Source: Parenemella sanctibonifatiensis (lineage in GTDB: Bacteria > Actinomycetota > Actinomycetes > Propionibacteriales > Propionibacteriaceae). From it: DNA of 64,000 nucleotides. Each line of letters starts with the position of its first letter. The first letter of the stretch is position 1. Position numbers and translations under genes: made by a program. Shown here one piece after another: positions 50,594-59,663 of this stretch. Below the pieces are notes generated by a model, which saw only the letters and a program-made list of their open reading frames with translations, was not told the origin of the DNA and did no database searches. The DNA is taken from the NCBI RefSeq assembly GCF_002250565.1, contig NZ_NMVJ01000001.1, positions 62,001 to 126,000 on the forward strand, in the 5' to 3' direction.

Positions 50594-52270
50594 TCACGAC
50601 GCCTCGCGCTGCGACGGATCGGGCACCGGCACCGCATCCAGGAGCGACTTCGTGTAGTCGTGCTGTGGGTTGTCGAAGATGTCGCCGACCTTGCCGCGTT
50701 CGACGATCTCGCCGTGCAGCATCACCGCGACGTCGTCACAGACGCGCTCCACCACCGACAGGTCGTGGGAGATGAAGAGGTAGGTCAGCCCCAGATCGGC
50801 CTGCAGTTCGGCCATCAGCTCCAACACCTGGGCCCGCACCGACACGTCCAGGGCTGACACCGCCTCGTCGGCGACCACCAGGCTCGGGTCGGTGATGAGT
50901 GCGCGCGCGATGCAGATGCGCTGCCGCTCACCGCCGGAGAAGGCGTGCGGGTAGCGATTCATCACGGCGGACTCCAGGCCGACCCGGCGCAGCATCTCGG
51001 CGATCTGGTCGCCCCGCTCCGCCTTGGTCGACTCGCCCTTGAGCATCAGCATCGGCTCCTCGACGATCTGGCGTACGGTCATCCGCGGATTGAGCGAGCC
51101 GTAAGGATCTTGGAAGACCATCCGGATCTTGCTGCGGAAGTGCCGTAGCTGCTTGCCGCTGAGCCGGGCCAGGTCCACCTCGCTGTCGCCCTGCCGAAAC
51201 AGCAGCTTGCCCTCGGTCGGCTCGTACACCCGCAGCACACAACGACCCAGGGTCGTCTTGCCACTGCCGGACTCCCCCACCAGGCCGAAGGTGGATCCGG
51301 CCGGCAGACTCAGGCTGACGTCCTTGACCGCCTCCACCTTCTCCTTCTTGCGGGAGAAGATGCCGCCCGAAGCCGACGCGAAGGTCATCGAGAGGTGCCC
51401 CACCGACAGCAGCGGCTCGGCCTGCTCGGCGACCTCAGCGGCTTGGTCGGGCTCGCGGATCTCCAGCCGGGCCGCCGCTAACAGCTGCTGGGTGTATTCA
51501 TGCTGCGGATTGGCGAAGATCTGGTGCACGTCACCGGACTCGACCACCTTGCCGCGCCGCATCACCACCACGTCATCGGCGATCTGCGCCACCACGCCCA
51601 TGTCGTGGGTGATGAAGATCAGGCTCGTCCCCTGCTCCTCCTTCAGCTCGGCGAGCAGCTTGAGGATCTGGGCCTGGGTGGTGACATCCAGTGCTGTGGT
51701 CGGCTCGTCGGCGATCACCAGGGCCGGCTCCAGGATCAACGCCATCGCGATCATCGCGCGCTGCCGCATGCCACCGGACAGCTGGAAGGTGTACGCGTCG
51801 ATCCGCTCCTCGGGGCGCGGGATCCGAACCCGCTCCAACGCCTCGATCACCAGCGGCCGGGCCTCCTTGCGGGACATCCCGCGGTGCACTTCCAGCATCT
51901 CCGAGATCTGATTGCCGATGGTGTGCACCGGTGACAGCGAGGCCATTGGCTCCTGGAAGATCATCGAGATCTGCCGGCCCCGGATCTTGCGGAACTCCGC
52001 CCCCGTCACGTCCAGTTTGCTCAAGTCGGTCGTGGGCCCATCGACCTCGGGCTGGAATCGGACGGTGCCCGCCACCTGCTTGCCGGGGTGGGAGAGGATG
52101 CCGAGCACCGAGCGTACGGTGACGCTCTTGCCCGAACCGGACTCACCGACGATCGCGAGCGTACGCCCGCGGCGCAGGGTGAAACTGGCGTCCACCACCG
52201 CCGGCACTTCGCCCTCAGGCGTGAAGAAGGTGGTCGTGAGGCCGTCCACCTCGAGGATGTTGTCGGTCAT
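50594..52270 (-). CDS. ABC transporter ATPase, two fused domains (DppD-DppF type)
   Basis: 558 residues with two full nucleotide-binding domains. Domain 1 has Walker A GESGSGKS, signature LSGGMRQRA and Walker B LVIADEPTTALD. Domain 2 has GESGSGKT, FSGGERQRI and LVVADEAVSALD; the usual DEPVS is changed to DEAVS. Each carries an oligopeptide-transporter C-terminal piece (NPQHEYTQQLL; NPQHDYTKSLL). It energises the importer formed by the two permeases and the binding protein directly upstream. The start at 52270 (MTDNILEV) fits the domain border. It ends the operon. Confidence 0.95.
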   Translation of the reverse strand: MTDNILEVDGLTTTFFTPEGEVPAVVDASFTLRRGRTLAIVGESGSGKSVTVRSVLGILSHPGKQVAGTVRFQPEVDGPTTDLSKLDVTGAEFRKIRGRQISMIFQEPMASLSPVHTIGNQISEMLEVHRGMSRKEARPLVIEALERVRIPRPEERIDAYTFQLSGGMRQRAMIAMALILEPALVIADEPTTALDVTTQAQILKLLAELKEEQGTSLIFITHDMGVVAQIADDVVVMRRGKVVESGDVHQIFANPQHEYTQQLLAAARLEIREPDQAAEVAEQAEPLLSVGHLSMTFASASGGIFSRKKEKVEAVKDVSLSLPAGSTFGLVGESGSGKTTLGRCVLRVYEPTEGKLLFRQGDSEVDLARLSGKQLRHFRSKIRMVFQDPYGSLNPRMTVRQIVEEPMLMLKGESTKAERGDQIAEMLRRVGLESAVMNRYPHAFSGGERQRICIARALITDPSLVVADEAVSALDVSVRAQVLELMAELQADLGLTYLFISHDLSVVERVCDDVAVMLHGEIVERGKVGDIFDNPQHDYTKSLLDAVPVPDPSQREAS

Positions 52271-52277
52271 CGTCGAC

Positions 52278-53477
52278 TCACTTTCCGTACGGGTCGGCAG
52301 CATCGCGCAGCGCGTCACCGACGAAGTTGAAGGCCACCACCGTCAGCACGACTGCCAGCCCCGGCAGCAGCATCCACGGCGCGTTCACGACCACCTGCAA
52401 CTGCTGGGCGTCGCGCAACAGCACACCCCACGACACGGCCGGGGCGCGCAGGCCCATGCCGAGGAAGGACAGGGCGGTTTCGGCCAGGATCATCGAGGGC
52501 ACCGCCAGCGACAGCGAGGCGATGATGTGGGACATGAACGACGGCATCAGGTGCCGAAGGATGATCCGGCCGTGGCCGGCGCCATCGAGTCGGGCGGCGG
52601 TGACGAAGTCTTCGTCGCGGGCCTGCAACACCCGGCCACGGATCACCCGCGCCATGCCGGTCCAGCCCACCAACGACAGGATGCAGGTCAGCACCAGGTA
52701 GGTCTGCACGATCCCCCACCGCGGCGGAATCGCGGCTGCCAGCCCGAGCCACAACGGCAGCGTCGGGATCGACATGATGAACTCGATCACCCGTTGGATC
52801 AAACTGTCGGCAACGCCACCGAAGTAGCCCGAGATGCCGCCCACGATGATGCCGATCAGCGCCGACAGCAGCACGCCGATCAGGCCGATCGACAACGAGA
52901 TCTGGGCGCCGAAGTTGATCTTGGACAACATGTCCACACCGGCCTGGTCCGCCCCGAGCAGATAGACCCGCTCATTCGGATCCGACGGCCCGAGCAGGTG
53001 CCGGTCGGCTGGGATCAGGCCCAAGATCTTGTACGGGTCCCCCTTGGCGAAGAGTCGCAGCTCCACCACGTGCTCGGGGTCAGGCACGTACTCCCGGGCC
53101 AGGGTTTCCAAACTGGTTTCGGAGGTGAGTCCCAGCACGTGCAGGCCATGTTCGGGCGAGAAGCGCAGTTGTTGCGGGGGCGCGCCGGCATAGTCCGGCG
53201 AGGAGGTGGTCGCGTTGTGCGGCGAGAAGAATCCCGGCGCGGCGGCGATCACGTACAACACGATCAGCACGCCCAGACCGATCAGACCCAGCGGGTTGGT
53301 GCGGTACTTGCGCCAGATCAGTCGGGTCTGGCTGGCCGACCCGTCCCGCAGCGCCAACGCCTGCTTGCGCCGACGGGCCTGGCGCCGCGATTCCGGCTTG
53401 CTGCGGGCGAGCTCCGCCTGGGTCGGATCCTCGTGAGGGCTGTCGGCCTGCGGGGCCGGAGGGGGCATCAGAGACAT
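52278..53477 (-). CDS. ABC transporter permease, OppC/DppC type
   Basis: 399 residues. A cytoplasmic polar start of about 60 residues (RRQARRRKQALALRDG) is followed by a first helix (PLGLIGLGVLIVLYVIAAAP) and a periplasmic loop longer than usual (about 140 residues). Five core helices follow, with the EAA-like coupling loop VTAARLDGAGHGRIILRHLM. The protein forms half of the membrane channel of the importer. Its start is 1 nt after the stop of the OppB-type permease gene. The long loop may contact the large binding protein. Confidence 0.94.
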   Translation of the reverse strand: MSLMPPPAPQADSPHEDPTQAELARSKPESRRQARRRKQALALRDGSASQTRLIWRKYRTNPLGLIGLGVLIVLYVIAAAPGFFSPHNATTSSPDYAGAPPQQLRFSPEHGLHVLGLTSETSLETLAREYVPDPEHVVELRLFAKGDPYKILGLIPADRHLLGPSDPNERVYLLGADQAGVDMLSKINFGAQISLSIGLIGVLLSALIGIIVGGISGYFGGVADSLIQRVIEFIMSIPTLPLWLGLAAAIPPRWGIVQTYLVLTCILSLVGWTGMARVIRGRVLQARDEDFVTAARLDGAGHGRIILRHLMPSFMSHIIASLSLAVPSMILAETALSFLGMGLRAPAVSWGVLLRDAQQLQVVVNAPWMLLPGLAVVLTVVAFNFVGDALRDAADPYGK

Positions 53478-53478
53478 G

Positions 53479-54471
53479 TCAGGCCTTCCCGAACCGGACT
53501 CGCGGATCGACCACTGCCAGCAGGATGTCGCTGAGCAGGGTGCCGATGACCGTGAGGACGGCGATGATCATGATGATGCCGCCGGCCAGATACATGTCCT
53601 GCTCACGCAGGGCCTGCAACAGCAGCGGTCCCATCGTGCCGAGCGCCAGCACCTGGGCGACGACCACCTCGCCGTCGAACAACGAGGGCAGATGCCAGCC
53701 GGCGGTCGAGATGAAGGGGTTGAGGGCGATCCGCAGCGGATACTTCATCACCAGCTTGCGTTCGGACAGGCCCTTGGCCCGTGCCGTGACGACATAGGGC
53801 TTGGACAGCTCGTCCAGCAGATTGGCGCGGGTGATCCGGATGATGCCGGCGGTGCCGGCCAGACCGATGATGAGCACCGGGATCCACAAGTGACTGAGCA
53901 GGTCACCGAACTTCGCCAGTGACCAGGGCGCGGTGGCGTACTCGGGTGAGAACAGACCACCGACGGAGGCGCCGAAGATCTTGAAGGCGGCGTAGGAGAA
54001 CAGCAACGCGGCCAGGAAGTTCGGCACCGCCAGCGCGATGAAGCCGAGCGTCGAGATCGCGAAGTCGGCGAACTGGCGCTGCTTCATCGCCGACACGATG
54101 CCGCCGGCCAGCGCGATCACCCAGGTCACGATCAGCGTCGTGACACCCAGGATCAGCGTCAGGGGCAGCCGGTCGGCGATCTCGGTCGTGACCGGGCGTC
54201 CGGTCGAGAACGAGATGCCCATGTCGCCGTGGAAGATGATCCCGTACATCCACTTGCCGTACTGGACCGGCAACGGCTCGCCAAGCCCGTAGCGCTGCCG
54301 CAACGCCTCGAGGTAGGCAGAGTCAACCGTCTGACCCTGCGCCTCGAGGGATGCGACCTGCGCGGTGAGGAAGTCACCCGGCGGCAACTGGATGATGAAG
54401 AACGCCACCATCGAGATGGCCAGTAGCGTCGGGATGACGTACGCCGTACGGATCAGGATGAACCGAAGCAC
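53479..54471 (-). CDS. ABC transporter permease, OppB/DppB type
   Basis: 330 residues, six helices. The start MLRFILIRTAYVIPTLLAIS and MVAFFIIQLPPGDF are the OppB hallmark. The coupling loop is VVTARAKGLSERKLVMKYPL, and GEVVVAQVLALGTMGPLLLQ follows late in the chain. It begins with GTG 3 nt after the binding-protein stop. With the OppC-type subunit it forms the pore for uptake of peptides or oligosaccharides. Confidence 0.95.
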   Translation of the reverse strand: MLRFILIRTAYVIPTLLAISMVAFFIIQLPPGDFLTAQVASLEAQGQTVDSAYLEALRQRYGLGEPLPVQYGKWMYGIIFHGDMGISFSTGRPVTTEIADRLPLTLILGVTTLIVTWVIALAGGIVSAMKQRQFADFAISTLGFIALAVPNFLAALLFSYAAFKIFGASVGGLFSPEYATAPWSLAKFGDLLSHLWIPVLIIGLAGTAGIIRITRANLLDELSKPYVVTARAKGLSERKLVMKYPLRIALNPFISTAGWHLPSLFDGEVVVAQVLALGTMGPLLLQALREQDMYLAGGIIMIIAVLTVIGTLLSDILLAVVDPRVRFGKA

Positions 54472-54474
54472 GCG

Positions 54475-56451
54475 TCAGCCCTCAACGATGCACAGCTGCT
54501 CCGGGGTGGAGAACTTGTCCCGACCCAGCACGAAGGCCAGCTGCGGCTCGTCCTCGCGAACGTTCTTGACGGTGTTGCTCACCACCACGGGGGCGAACGG
54601 GTTGCCGACCAGACCGATCATCACGCACTCATCCGAATGCAGCTTCTGGATGGCCTGCCCGGTCGAGATCCGCGCCTGGTCCGACGGAGCGGCGCGCAAC
54701 TCGTCCCACAGCTTCACCAGTTCGGCGCAGACCCCGGTCGGCTCCTCACCTGCGGTGCCGCCCGAGGCGTACCAGTTGCCGAAGGCCGGCGCCGTGTGGG
54801 AGTTGCCCGCGGTCGGGATGTACCAGACCGGCTCGAGGTCGAAGTAGGACCGGGGCACCGGCGTACCGTCGAAGTCGAAGTCGTTGCTGGAGCGACTCTG
54901 GGCATAGAGCTGGCTGTCGACCGGTCGAAGGAAGAGCTTGACGCCGATCTTGGCCAAGTCGGCCACCACCGAGTTGTACGCCTCGGTCGGCTTGATTGCC
55001 CCGGCCGCGTTGTCGACGTACATGATCACGAAGTCGAGCGGCTTTCCCTTGAAGACACGGGTGCCGTCGGGGCCCGTCGCGGCACCGATCCCGTCCAGCA
55101 GCGAGGCCGCCTTGGCCTGGTCGAACTCGAGGTACTGCTCCCCCACCCCGGAGGTCCAGTATTCATCGGACTCGACACAGGTGGCCTGGGCGACCACACC
55201 GATCCCACCGAGCAGGGTCTTGTTGAGGGTGTCGCGATTGATGGCGTGCGACATCGCGACCCGGAAGTCGGTCAGGTTGAACAGCTCCCGTACCACCGGG
55301 TCGGCATGCGACAGGTTGGGCAGCAGGCCCAACACCGAGGGCTCCTCCCAGCGGCGGATCTGGTAGTTGTTCGCATCGGCGTTCTGCAGATAGACCTGCG
55401 CGGCACCGAAGCTGAGGCCGTACCCCTGGAAGTCGATGTCACCGTTGGAGACACGCAGGTCCAGCGCCGAACGGTCCAGCTTCTGGATCTGCAAGTCGTC
55501 GATGTAGGGCAGCTGCCGGCCCTCGCCGTCGACCTTGTAGTAGTACGGGTTGCGCTTCATGGTCGCGGTGCCCGAGGGGATGATCGGCTGGTCCAGCACG
55601 TACGCCCCCAGCACCGGCCGGTCCGGGTTGGTCCAGGCATTGTCCTTGAGCGCGAACAGCTTGTCCCAGGTGTCCAGTCCGGCCTCGGCCACCGCGGCAT
55701 CGAGGGCCGCCTTGTCGGCGTAGTCGGCGTGGAACTCCTTGAGGTAGTGCGCCGGCTTGAGGAACTGGGTGCCCACCGCAGGGTTGCACAGGTACTTCCA
55801 CCACAGCGGGTTGGGCATCGAGAAGGTGACCGTCAGCTCAAAGTCACCGTTCGCCTCAGCCGTCGGGAAGCTCTTGTCCGGCGAGGCCACCCAGTAGGGA
55901 GCCGACGGGACCATGGTCTTGTTGCCGAGCCAGTCCTCGAAGAGGAACATCAGGTCGGCAGTGGTGAAGGGCTCACCGTCGGACCATTTCAGCCCCTCGC
56001 GCAGCTTGATGGTGTAGCTGCTGAAGTCGTCGCTGGGCTCGAAGGACTCAGCCACATCCTCCACGAAGCTCTTGCCGTCGCTGCTCCACTCGATCAGCGC
56101 AGCGCCGGCCAGTGCCAGCAGGTTGGAGGTGTCGGTGTCGTTGAGGGTGGCGCGCCGCAACGTGCCGCCGTACGCCGCGTCCGAGCCGTGCGACTGGGCC
56201 ACCGCCGGGGTCGCCGGCAGTCGCTCCTCCAGCGGCGGCAACTGGCCACTGTCGACCAGCTGGGTGAGCGAAGGGGCTTCCTTGGCGGCGGTCCCACCGC
56301 CACCATTGCCACCCGGACCACCGGGCGGCAGCGGTTCCTGCGGCGAACAGGCCTGCAGCGCCGGCAGCGCGGTCGCCGCGGCAGCAAGTCCCAAGAATGT
56401 CCTGCGTCGCAGCTGCGATCGAGGGGTCTGATGGGGAGTTGAAGGCGACAT
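54475..56451 (-). CDS. ABC transporter solute-binding lipoprotein, SBP_bac_5 family
   Basis: 658 residues. A twin-Arg start (RRRTFLGLAAAATALPAL) ends in the lipobox LQAC, then a Gly/Pro-rich linker. The family 5 fold shows SYTIKLREGLKWSDGEPFTT, ADLMFLFEDWLG and FRVAMSHAINRDTLNKTLLG. The chain is about 100 residues longer than peptide-binding OppA, as in family 5 proteins that bind large sugar oligomers. Being next to Gfo/Idh, LacI and nagBA genes, an amino-sugar oligosaccharide ligand is inferred. ATG 56451 has GGAAGG 8 nt upstream and overlaps the preceding stop (TGATG). Confidence 0.93.
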   Translation of the reverse strand: MSPSTPHQTPRSQLRRRTFLGLAAAATALPALQACSPQEPLPPGGPGGNGGGGTAAKEAPSLTQLVDSGQLPPLEERLPATPAVAQSHGSDAAYGGTLRRATLNDTDTSNLLALAGAALIEWSSDGKSFVEDVAESFEPSDDFSSYTIKLREGLKWSDGEPFTTADLMFLFEDWLGNKTMVPSAPYWVASPDKSFPTAEANGDFELTVTFSMPNPLWWKYLCNPAVGTQFLKPAHYLKEFHADYADKAALDAAVAEAGLDTWDKLFALKDNAWTNPDRPVLGAYVLDQPIIPSGTATMKRNPYYYKVDGEGRQLPYIDDLQIQKLDRSALDLRVSNGDIDFQGYGLSFGAAQVYLQNADANNYQIRRWEEPSVLGLLPNLSHADPVVRELFNLTDFRVAMSHAINRDTLNKTLLGGIGVVAQATCVESDEYWTSGVGEQYLEFDQAKAASLLDGIGAATGPDGTRVFKGKPLDFVIMYVDNAAGAIKPTEAYNSVVADLAKIGVKLFLRPVDSQLYAQSRSSNDFDFDGTPVPRSYFDLEPVWYIPTAGNSHTAPAFGNWYASGGTAGEEPTGVCAELVKLWDELRAAPSDQARISTGQAIQKLHSDECVMIGLVGNPFAPVVVSNTVKNVREDEPQLAFVLGRDKFSTPEQLCIVEG

Positions 56452-57671
56452 CACTGGATCCTTCCGTGTCGGTCCTGACCGGCCTCGAAGTAGGCGCGGA
56501 GGTTGGGGTCGAGGGTGGGAATCGGGAGAGTGCTGCCGCCGGTGCGCAGCGACTGGGTGGCGAAGTCCCCGGCTGCGACGGCATACCGGGCAGCGACTGG
56601 ATTGGTCAGCGTCGGTACGCCGGTGCGCACGAAGGCCAGGAACTCAGCAAGCATGGTGGGGTCGGCGCCGTGGTGGCCGCCCTGGGCGGCGGGCACCGGA
56701 ATCTCCTCGTCGCCGCGCTCATTGAAGGCCTTGCGGCGGTCCCAGACCCGGACCTGGCCTTCCATGCCGACGTTCTCGAGCCGGCCGCGGGTGCCGATGA
56801 CGGTGTAGTTGCGCCAGTCATCGGGGGTGAAGTGGCATTCGGCGTAGGTCGCGTACACGCCGTTGTCCAGCGCCAGGTTGACCTGCTGCAGGTCCTCGAC
56901 GTCGACCACCGGGTTGACGTCGGGCAGCTCGGTCGGGGGCCAGTTCTGGTCGCTGATCCAGTCGGTGACCCGCTGGCCGGCGTGGTCGTCGCGGCCTTCG
57001 ATGTCGCCGTAGACGGTCAGCCCGCCCATCGCGGAGACGCGGCTGGTGTAGCCGCCGGCGAGCCAGTGGATGATGTCGAGGTCGTGGCTGCCCTTCTGCA
57101 GCAGCAGGGAGTTGACCCGACGCCGGTCGGCGTGCCAGTCCCGGAAGAATCGGTCCCCGCCCTCACCGATGAAGTGTCGCACCCAGACGGCCTTGACCTC
57201 GCCGATCCGGCCGGAGTCGATGATCTCCTTCATCAGCCGGATCACCGGCATGTGGCGCATGTTGTGGCCGACGTAGAGCTTGCTGCCGGTGCGATGGGCG
57301 GTCGTCAGGATCAGGTCCGCCTCTGCTGTGGTGATCGCCATCGGCTTGTCGCAGAAGACTGCGATGCCGGCCTCCAACAGCGCCACCACCTGTTCGCAGT
57401 GGGCGTCGTCGGGTGAGGTCACGATCGCGGCGTCCACACCGGCGTCGATGACGGTGCTCACGCTGTCCCCGACCGCGAGGTCGGCGCCGAAGAGCTCCTG
57501 GCCACGCTGTTGGGCGGCTGGCCCCGGGTCGGAGACCGCGACCACCTGGTCACCATGGCGACGGGCCTCGTCGGTGTCGAGGGCGCGGTGAGCGATGATG
57601 CCGCGGTTGCCGAAGCCCACCACGCCAATTCGCAGCGACCGGTCCGTCTGCACCAGCTGACCGTCCGTCAC
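56451..57671 (-). CDS. Gfo/Idh/MocA family oxidoreductase (second copy)
   Basis: 406 residues. The dinucleotide loop is LRIGVVGFGNRGIIAHRALD, followed by DAAIVTSPDDAHCEQVVALL and the catalytic-type FCDKPMAITTAEADLILTTA. The C-terminal domain has SLLLQKGSHDLDIIHWLAGG. The GTG at 57671 is chosen for a GGAGGT 6 nt upstream; the ATG further up would read through the operator. It is the first gene of the operon that continues into the binding protein and permeases by 1-3 nt joins, placing oxidation of an imported sugar directly with its uptake. Confidence 0.92.
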   Translation of the reverse strand: MTDGQLVQTDRSLRIGVVGFGNRGIIAHRALDTDEARRHGDQVVAVSDPGPAAQQRGQELFGADLAVGDSVSTVIDAGVDAAIVTSPDDAHCEQVVALLEAGIAVFCDKPMAITTAEADLILTTAHRTGSKLYVGHNMRHMPVIRLMKEIIDSGRIGEVKAVWVRHFIGEGGDRFFRDWHADRRRVNSLLLQKGSHDLDIIHWLAGGYTSRVSAMGGLTVYGDIEGRDDHAGQRVTDWISDQNWPPTELPDVNPVVDVEDLQQVNLALDNGVYATYAECHFTPDDWRNYTVIGTRGRLENVGMEGQVRVWDRRKAFNERGDEEIPVPAAQGGHHGADPTMLAEFLAFVRTGVPTLTNPVAARYAVAAGDFATQSLRTGGSTLPIPTLDPNLRAYFEAGQDRHGRIQ

Positions 57672-57731
57672 GCCCACACCTCCGCGTCTTTGCCATGAGC
57701 CGGAGGTTGGTCGATCAACCTCCGTGCACGA

Positions 57732-57757
57732 TGCTGCAATTGCAGCAACCGTGTGCA
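57732..57757. promoter_or_regulatory. LacI-type operator before the gfo-ABC operon
   Basis: A perfect 16-nt palindrome TGCTGCAATTGCAGCA (57732-57747) overlaps GCAACCGTGTGC (57745-57756), one mismatch from GCAANCGNTTGC. The combined site lies between lacI and gfo, about 60 nt before the gfo start, so it could control the operon and allow feedback on lacI read-through. Confidence 0.72.
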
Positions 57758-57803
57758 TCAAGAATGCTCATGGCTGGGACCGGTGTCAAGGGGTGCGTCC
57801 GCG

Positions 57804-58787
57804 TCAGCGCGGACAATCGCCGGTCGACCCGCGGACCACCAGCTCGGTCTCGAGCTGGATTGTCTGGGGTTCCACCCGCTTGCCCGAGAGGTGTTCGTTC
57901 ATGATGTTGACGGCGGTGACGCCGGCGTCATAACAGGGCACCGAGACGCTGGTGAGAGTGGGATAGCTCATCCCGGACAAGGCCGAATTGTCCACGCCGA
58001 TGACGGAGATGTCCCCCGGCACCGACACGCCACGCTGGGCCAGTCGCAGCATCAGACCACTGGCGATCAGGTCGTCGTACGCGATCACCCCGGTCGCGCC
58101 GCTGGCCACCACCAGGTCGGCAGCCCGTACGCCGGCCTGCATCTGTGGGTTGAACGGGCCGTACTCCACCAGTTCGACGCCGACCCGTTCAGCGGCCTCC
58201 CGGGCCGCGGCCCGGCGTACCTTGTTGGACCAGGAACGCGCTGGTCCGGCGAGGTAACAGACCCTGCGATGACCCAGTGCGTGGAGGTGCTCCACCGCCT
58301 GCCCAACCCCGACGCCGTCGTCGATCAGGACATTGACCGCACCCTCGATCTCACGGTTGATGAAGACGATCACCTCACGCGCGGCCAGGTCGGCCAGCGC
58401 GCCCGGATCGCTGCGCGGGGAGACCACGATGACGCCGTCGGAACGCTTCACCAGCTCCCGCACCAGACCCAGTTCGTCGCGAGTCTGCTCATCGGAATCG
58501 CTGATGAGGACCGAATGCCCCAGTCGCGCGGCACGCGCCTGGACCGCCTTGATGATCGGCGGGAAGAACGGATTGGCGATGTCGGGCACCACAATCCCCA
58601 ATGCATCGCGGCGCCCCGAGTTGAGCGACTTGGCGACCTGGTTGGGGACGTACCCCATCGCCTCGACCGCCGCCATGATCTCCTGACGAGTCTGCGGATT
58701 GACCTTGTCCGGTGAGGACAGTGCCCGCGACACCGTCGAGGCACTCACTCCGACTCGCTTGGCGACATCTGCCAACGTGACAGTCAT
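57804..58787 (-). CDS. LacI-family transcriptional repressor of the amino-sugar cluster
   Basis: 327 residues. The helix-turn-helix and hinge are TLADVAKRVGVSASTVSRAL, then SSPDKVNPQTRQEIMAAVEA and AKSLNSGRRDALGIVVPD. The sugar-binding core follows (FFPPIIKAVQARAARLGHSV; GVSVPGDISVIGVDNSALSG). AGGAGGCCGGAGC precedes the ATG at 58787; an upstream ATG lacks a site. It stands between nagBA (divergent) and the gfo-ABC operon (same strand). Three shared operators in the cluster match LacI-family half sites. The inducer is probably an amino-sugar phosphate or the imported glycan. Confidence 0.94.
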   Translation of the reverse strand: MTVTLADVAKRVGVSASTVSRALSSPDKVNPQTRQEIMAAVEAMGYVPNQVAKSLNSGRRDALGIVVPDIANPFFPPIIKAVQARAARLGHSVLISDSDEQTRDELGLVRELVKRSDGVIVVSPRSDPGALADLAAREVIVFINREIEGAVNVLIDDGVGVGQAVEHLHALGHRRVCYLAGPARSWSNKVRRAAAREAAERVGVELVEYGPFNPQMQAGVRAADLVVASGATGVIAYDDLIASGLMLRLAQRGVSVPGDISVIGVDNSALSGMSYPTLTSVSVPCYDAGVTAVNIMNEHLSGKRVEPQTIQLETELVVRGSTGDCPR

Positions 58788-58877
58788 GCTCCGGCCTCCT
58801 GCCCGATCGGGCTGTTGTGCGTACACGTGATCGGCGTCGATTTCGCGGCACCATTTTCAGCGACAGCATTGCATTCT

Positions 58878-58894
58878 TGCAGCAAACGCTTGCA
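58878..58894. promoter_or_regulatory. LacI-type operator before nagB
   Basis: GCAAACGCTTGC (58882-58893) fits GCAANCGNTTGC exactly and is flanked as TTGCAGCAAACGCTTGCA. It ends 11 nt before the nagB start codon and about 90 nt from the divergent lacI start, so repressor bound here would block nagBA and could also feed back on lacI. Confidence 0.75.
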
Positions 58895-58904
58895 TACTCA
58901 CTCC

Positions 58905-59663
58905 ATGACCAGCCAACGCTATCAAGACCTTCGGGTGGAGTTTCACTCCACCACCGCCGAGCTCGGCGCCGCTGCCGCACAGCAAGCCGCCGCGATCATC
59001 AACGCTGCCATTGACAGCAATGGCAGCGCCCGAGTCGTCGTCGCCACGGGCAACTCCCAGTTTCCGATCACCGACGCCCTGCCCAGCCAGGACGTCGACT
59101 GGTCCAAGGTGACCGTCTTCCACATGGACGAGTACGTCGGCATCGATGCCAACCACCCGGCCTCCTTCCGACGCTGGATCCGGGAACGGGTCGAGGAGCG
59201 CCTGCACCCGGCTCAGGTCCACTACATCGACGGCAATGCCGATCCGGAGACCGAGGCCCGTCGCTATGAGGATCTGCTGCACGAGGCTCCGCTGGACCTG
59301 GTGTGCATGGGCATCGGCGAGAACGGCCACCTGGCCTTCAACGAGCCCGGCGTGGCCGAGTTCGACACCGAGCGCTGGTGCCAGGAGATCGCACTGACCC
59401 CGGAATCGCTGCGTCAACAGGTCAACGAGGGCCACTTCCCCACCCAGGCCGATGTCCCGGCGACCGCGCTGTCGCTCAGCATCCCGGCGTTGCTGAGCAG
59501 CACCCACCAGATCGTGTGTGTGCCCGAGGAGCGCAAGGCCGCCGCGGTGGCCGCTGCCCTGACCGGCCCGATCACCACTGATTGCCCGGCCTCGATCCTG
59601 CAGCGTACGCCGACCGCCACACTGCACCTGGATCCCGAGTCGGCCTCCCAGCTGCCGAAATGA
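58905..59663 (+). CDS. nagB: Glucosamine-6-phosphate deaminase
   Basis: 252 residues. Family motifs are RVVVATGNSQFPITDALPSQ, TVFHMDEYVGIDANHPASFR and VCMGIGENGHLAFNEPG. The enzyme converts glucosamine 6-phosphate to fructose 6-phosphate and ammonia, the last step of amino-sugar breakdown. The ATG at 58905 lies right after the LacI-type operator. Its stop overlaps the nagA start (ATGA), so the pair is coupled. The Asp-Glu of MDEYVG and the His of GENGHL are the catalytic residues expected. Confidence 0.95.
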   Translation: MTSQRYQDLRVEFHSTTAELGAAAAQQAAAIINAAIDSNGSARVVVATGNSQFPITDALPSQDVDWSKVTVFHMDEYVGIDANHPASFRRWIRERVEERLHPAQVHYIDGNADPETEARRYEDLLHEAPLDLVCMGIGENGHLAFNEPGVAEFDTERWCQEIALTPESLRQQVNEGHFPTQADVPATALSLSIPALLSSTHQIVCVPEERKAAAVAAALTGPITTDCPASILQRTPTATLHLDPESASQLPK

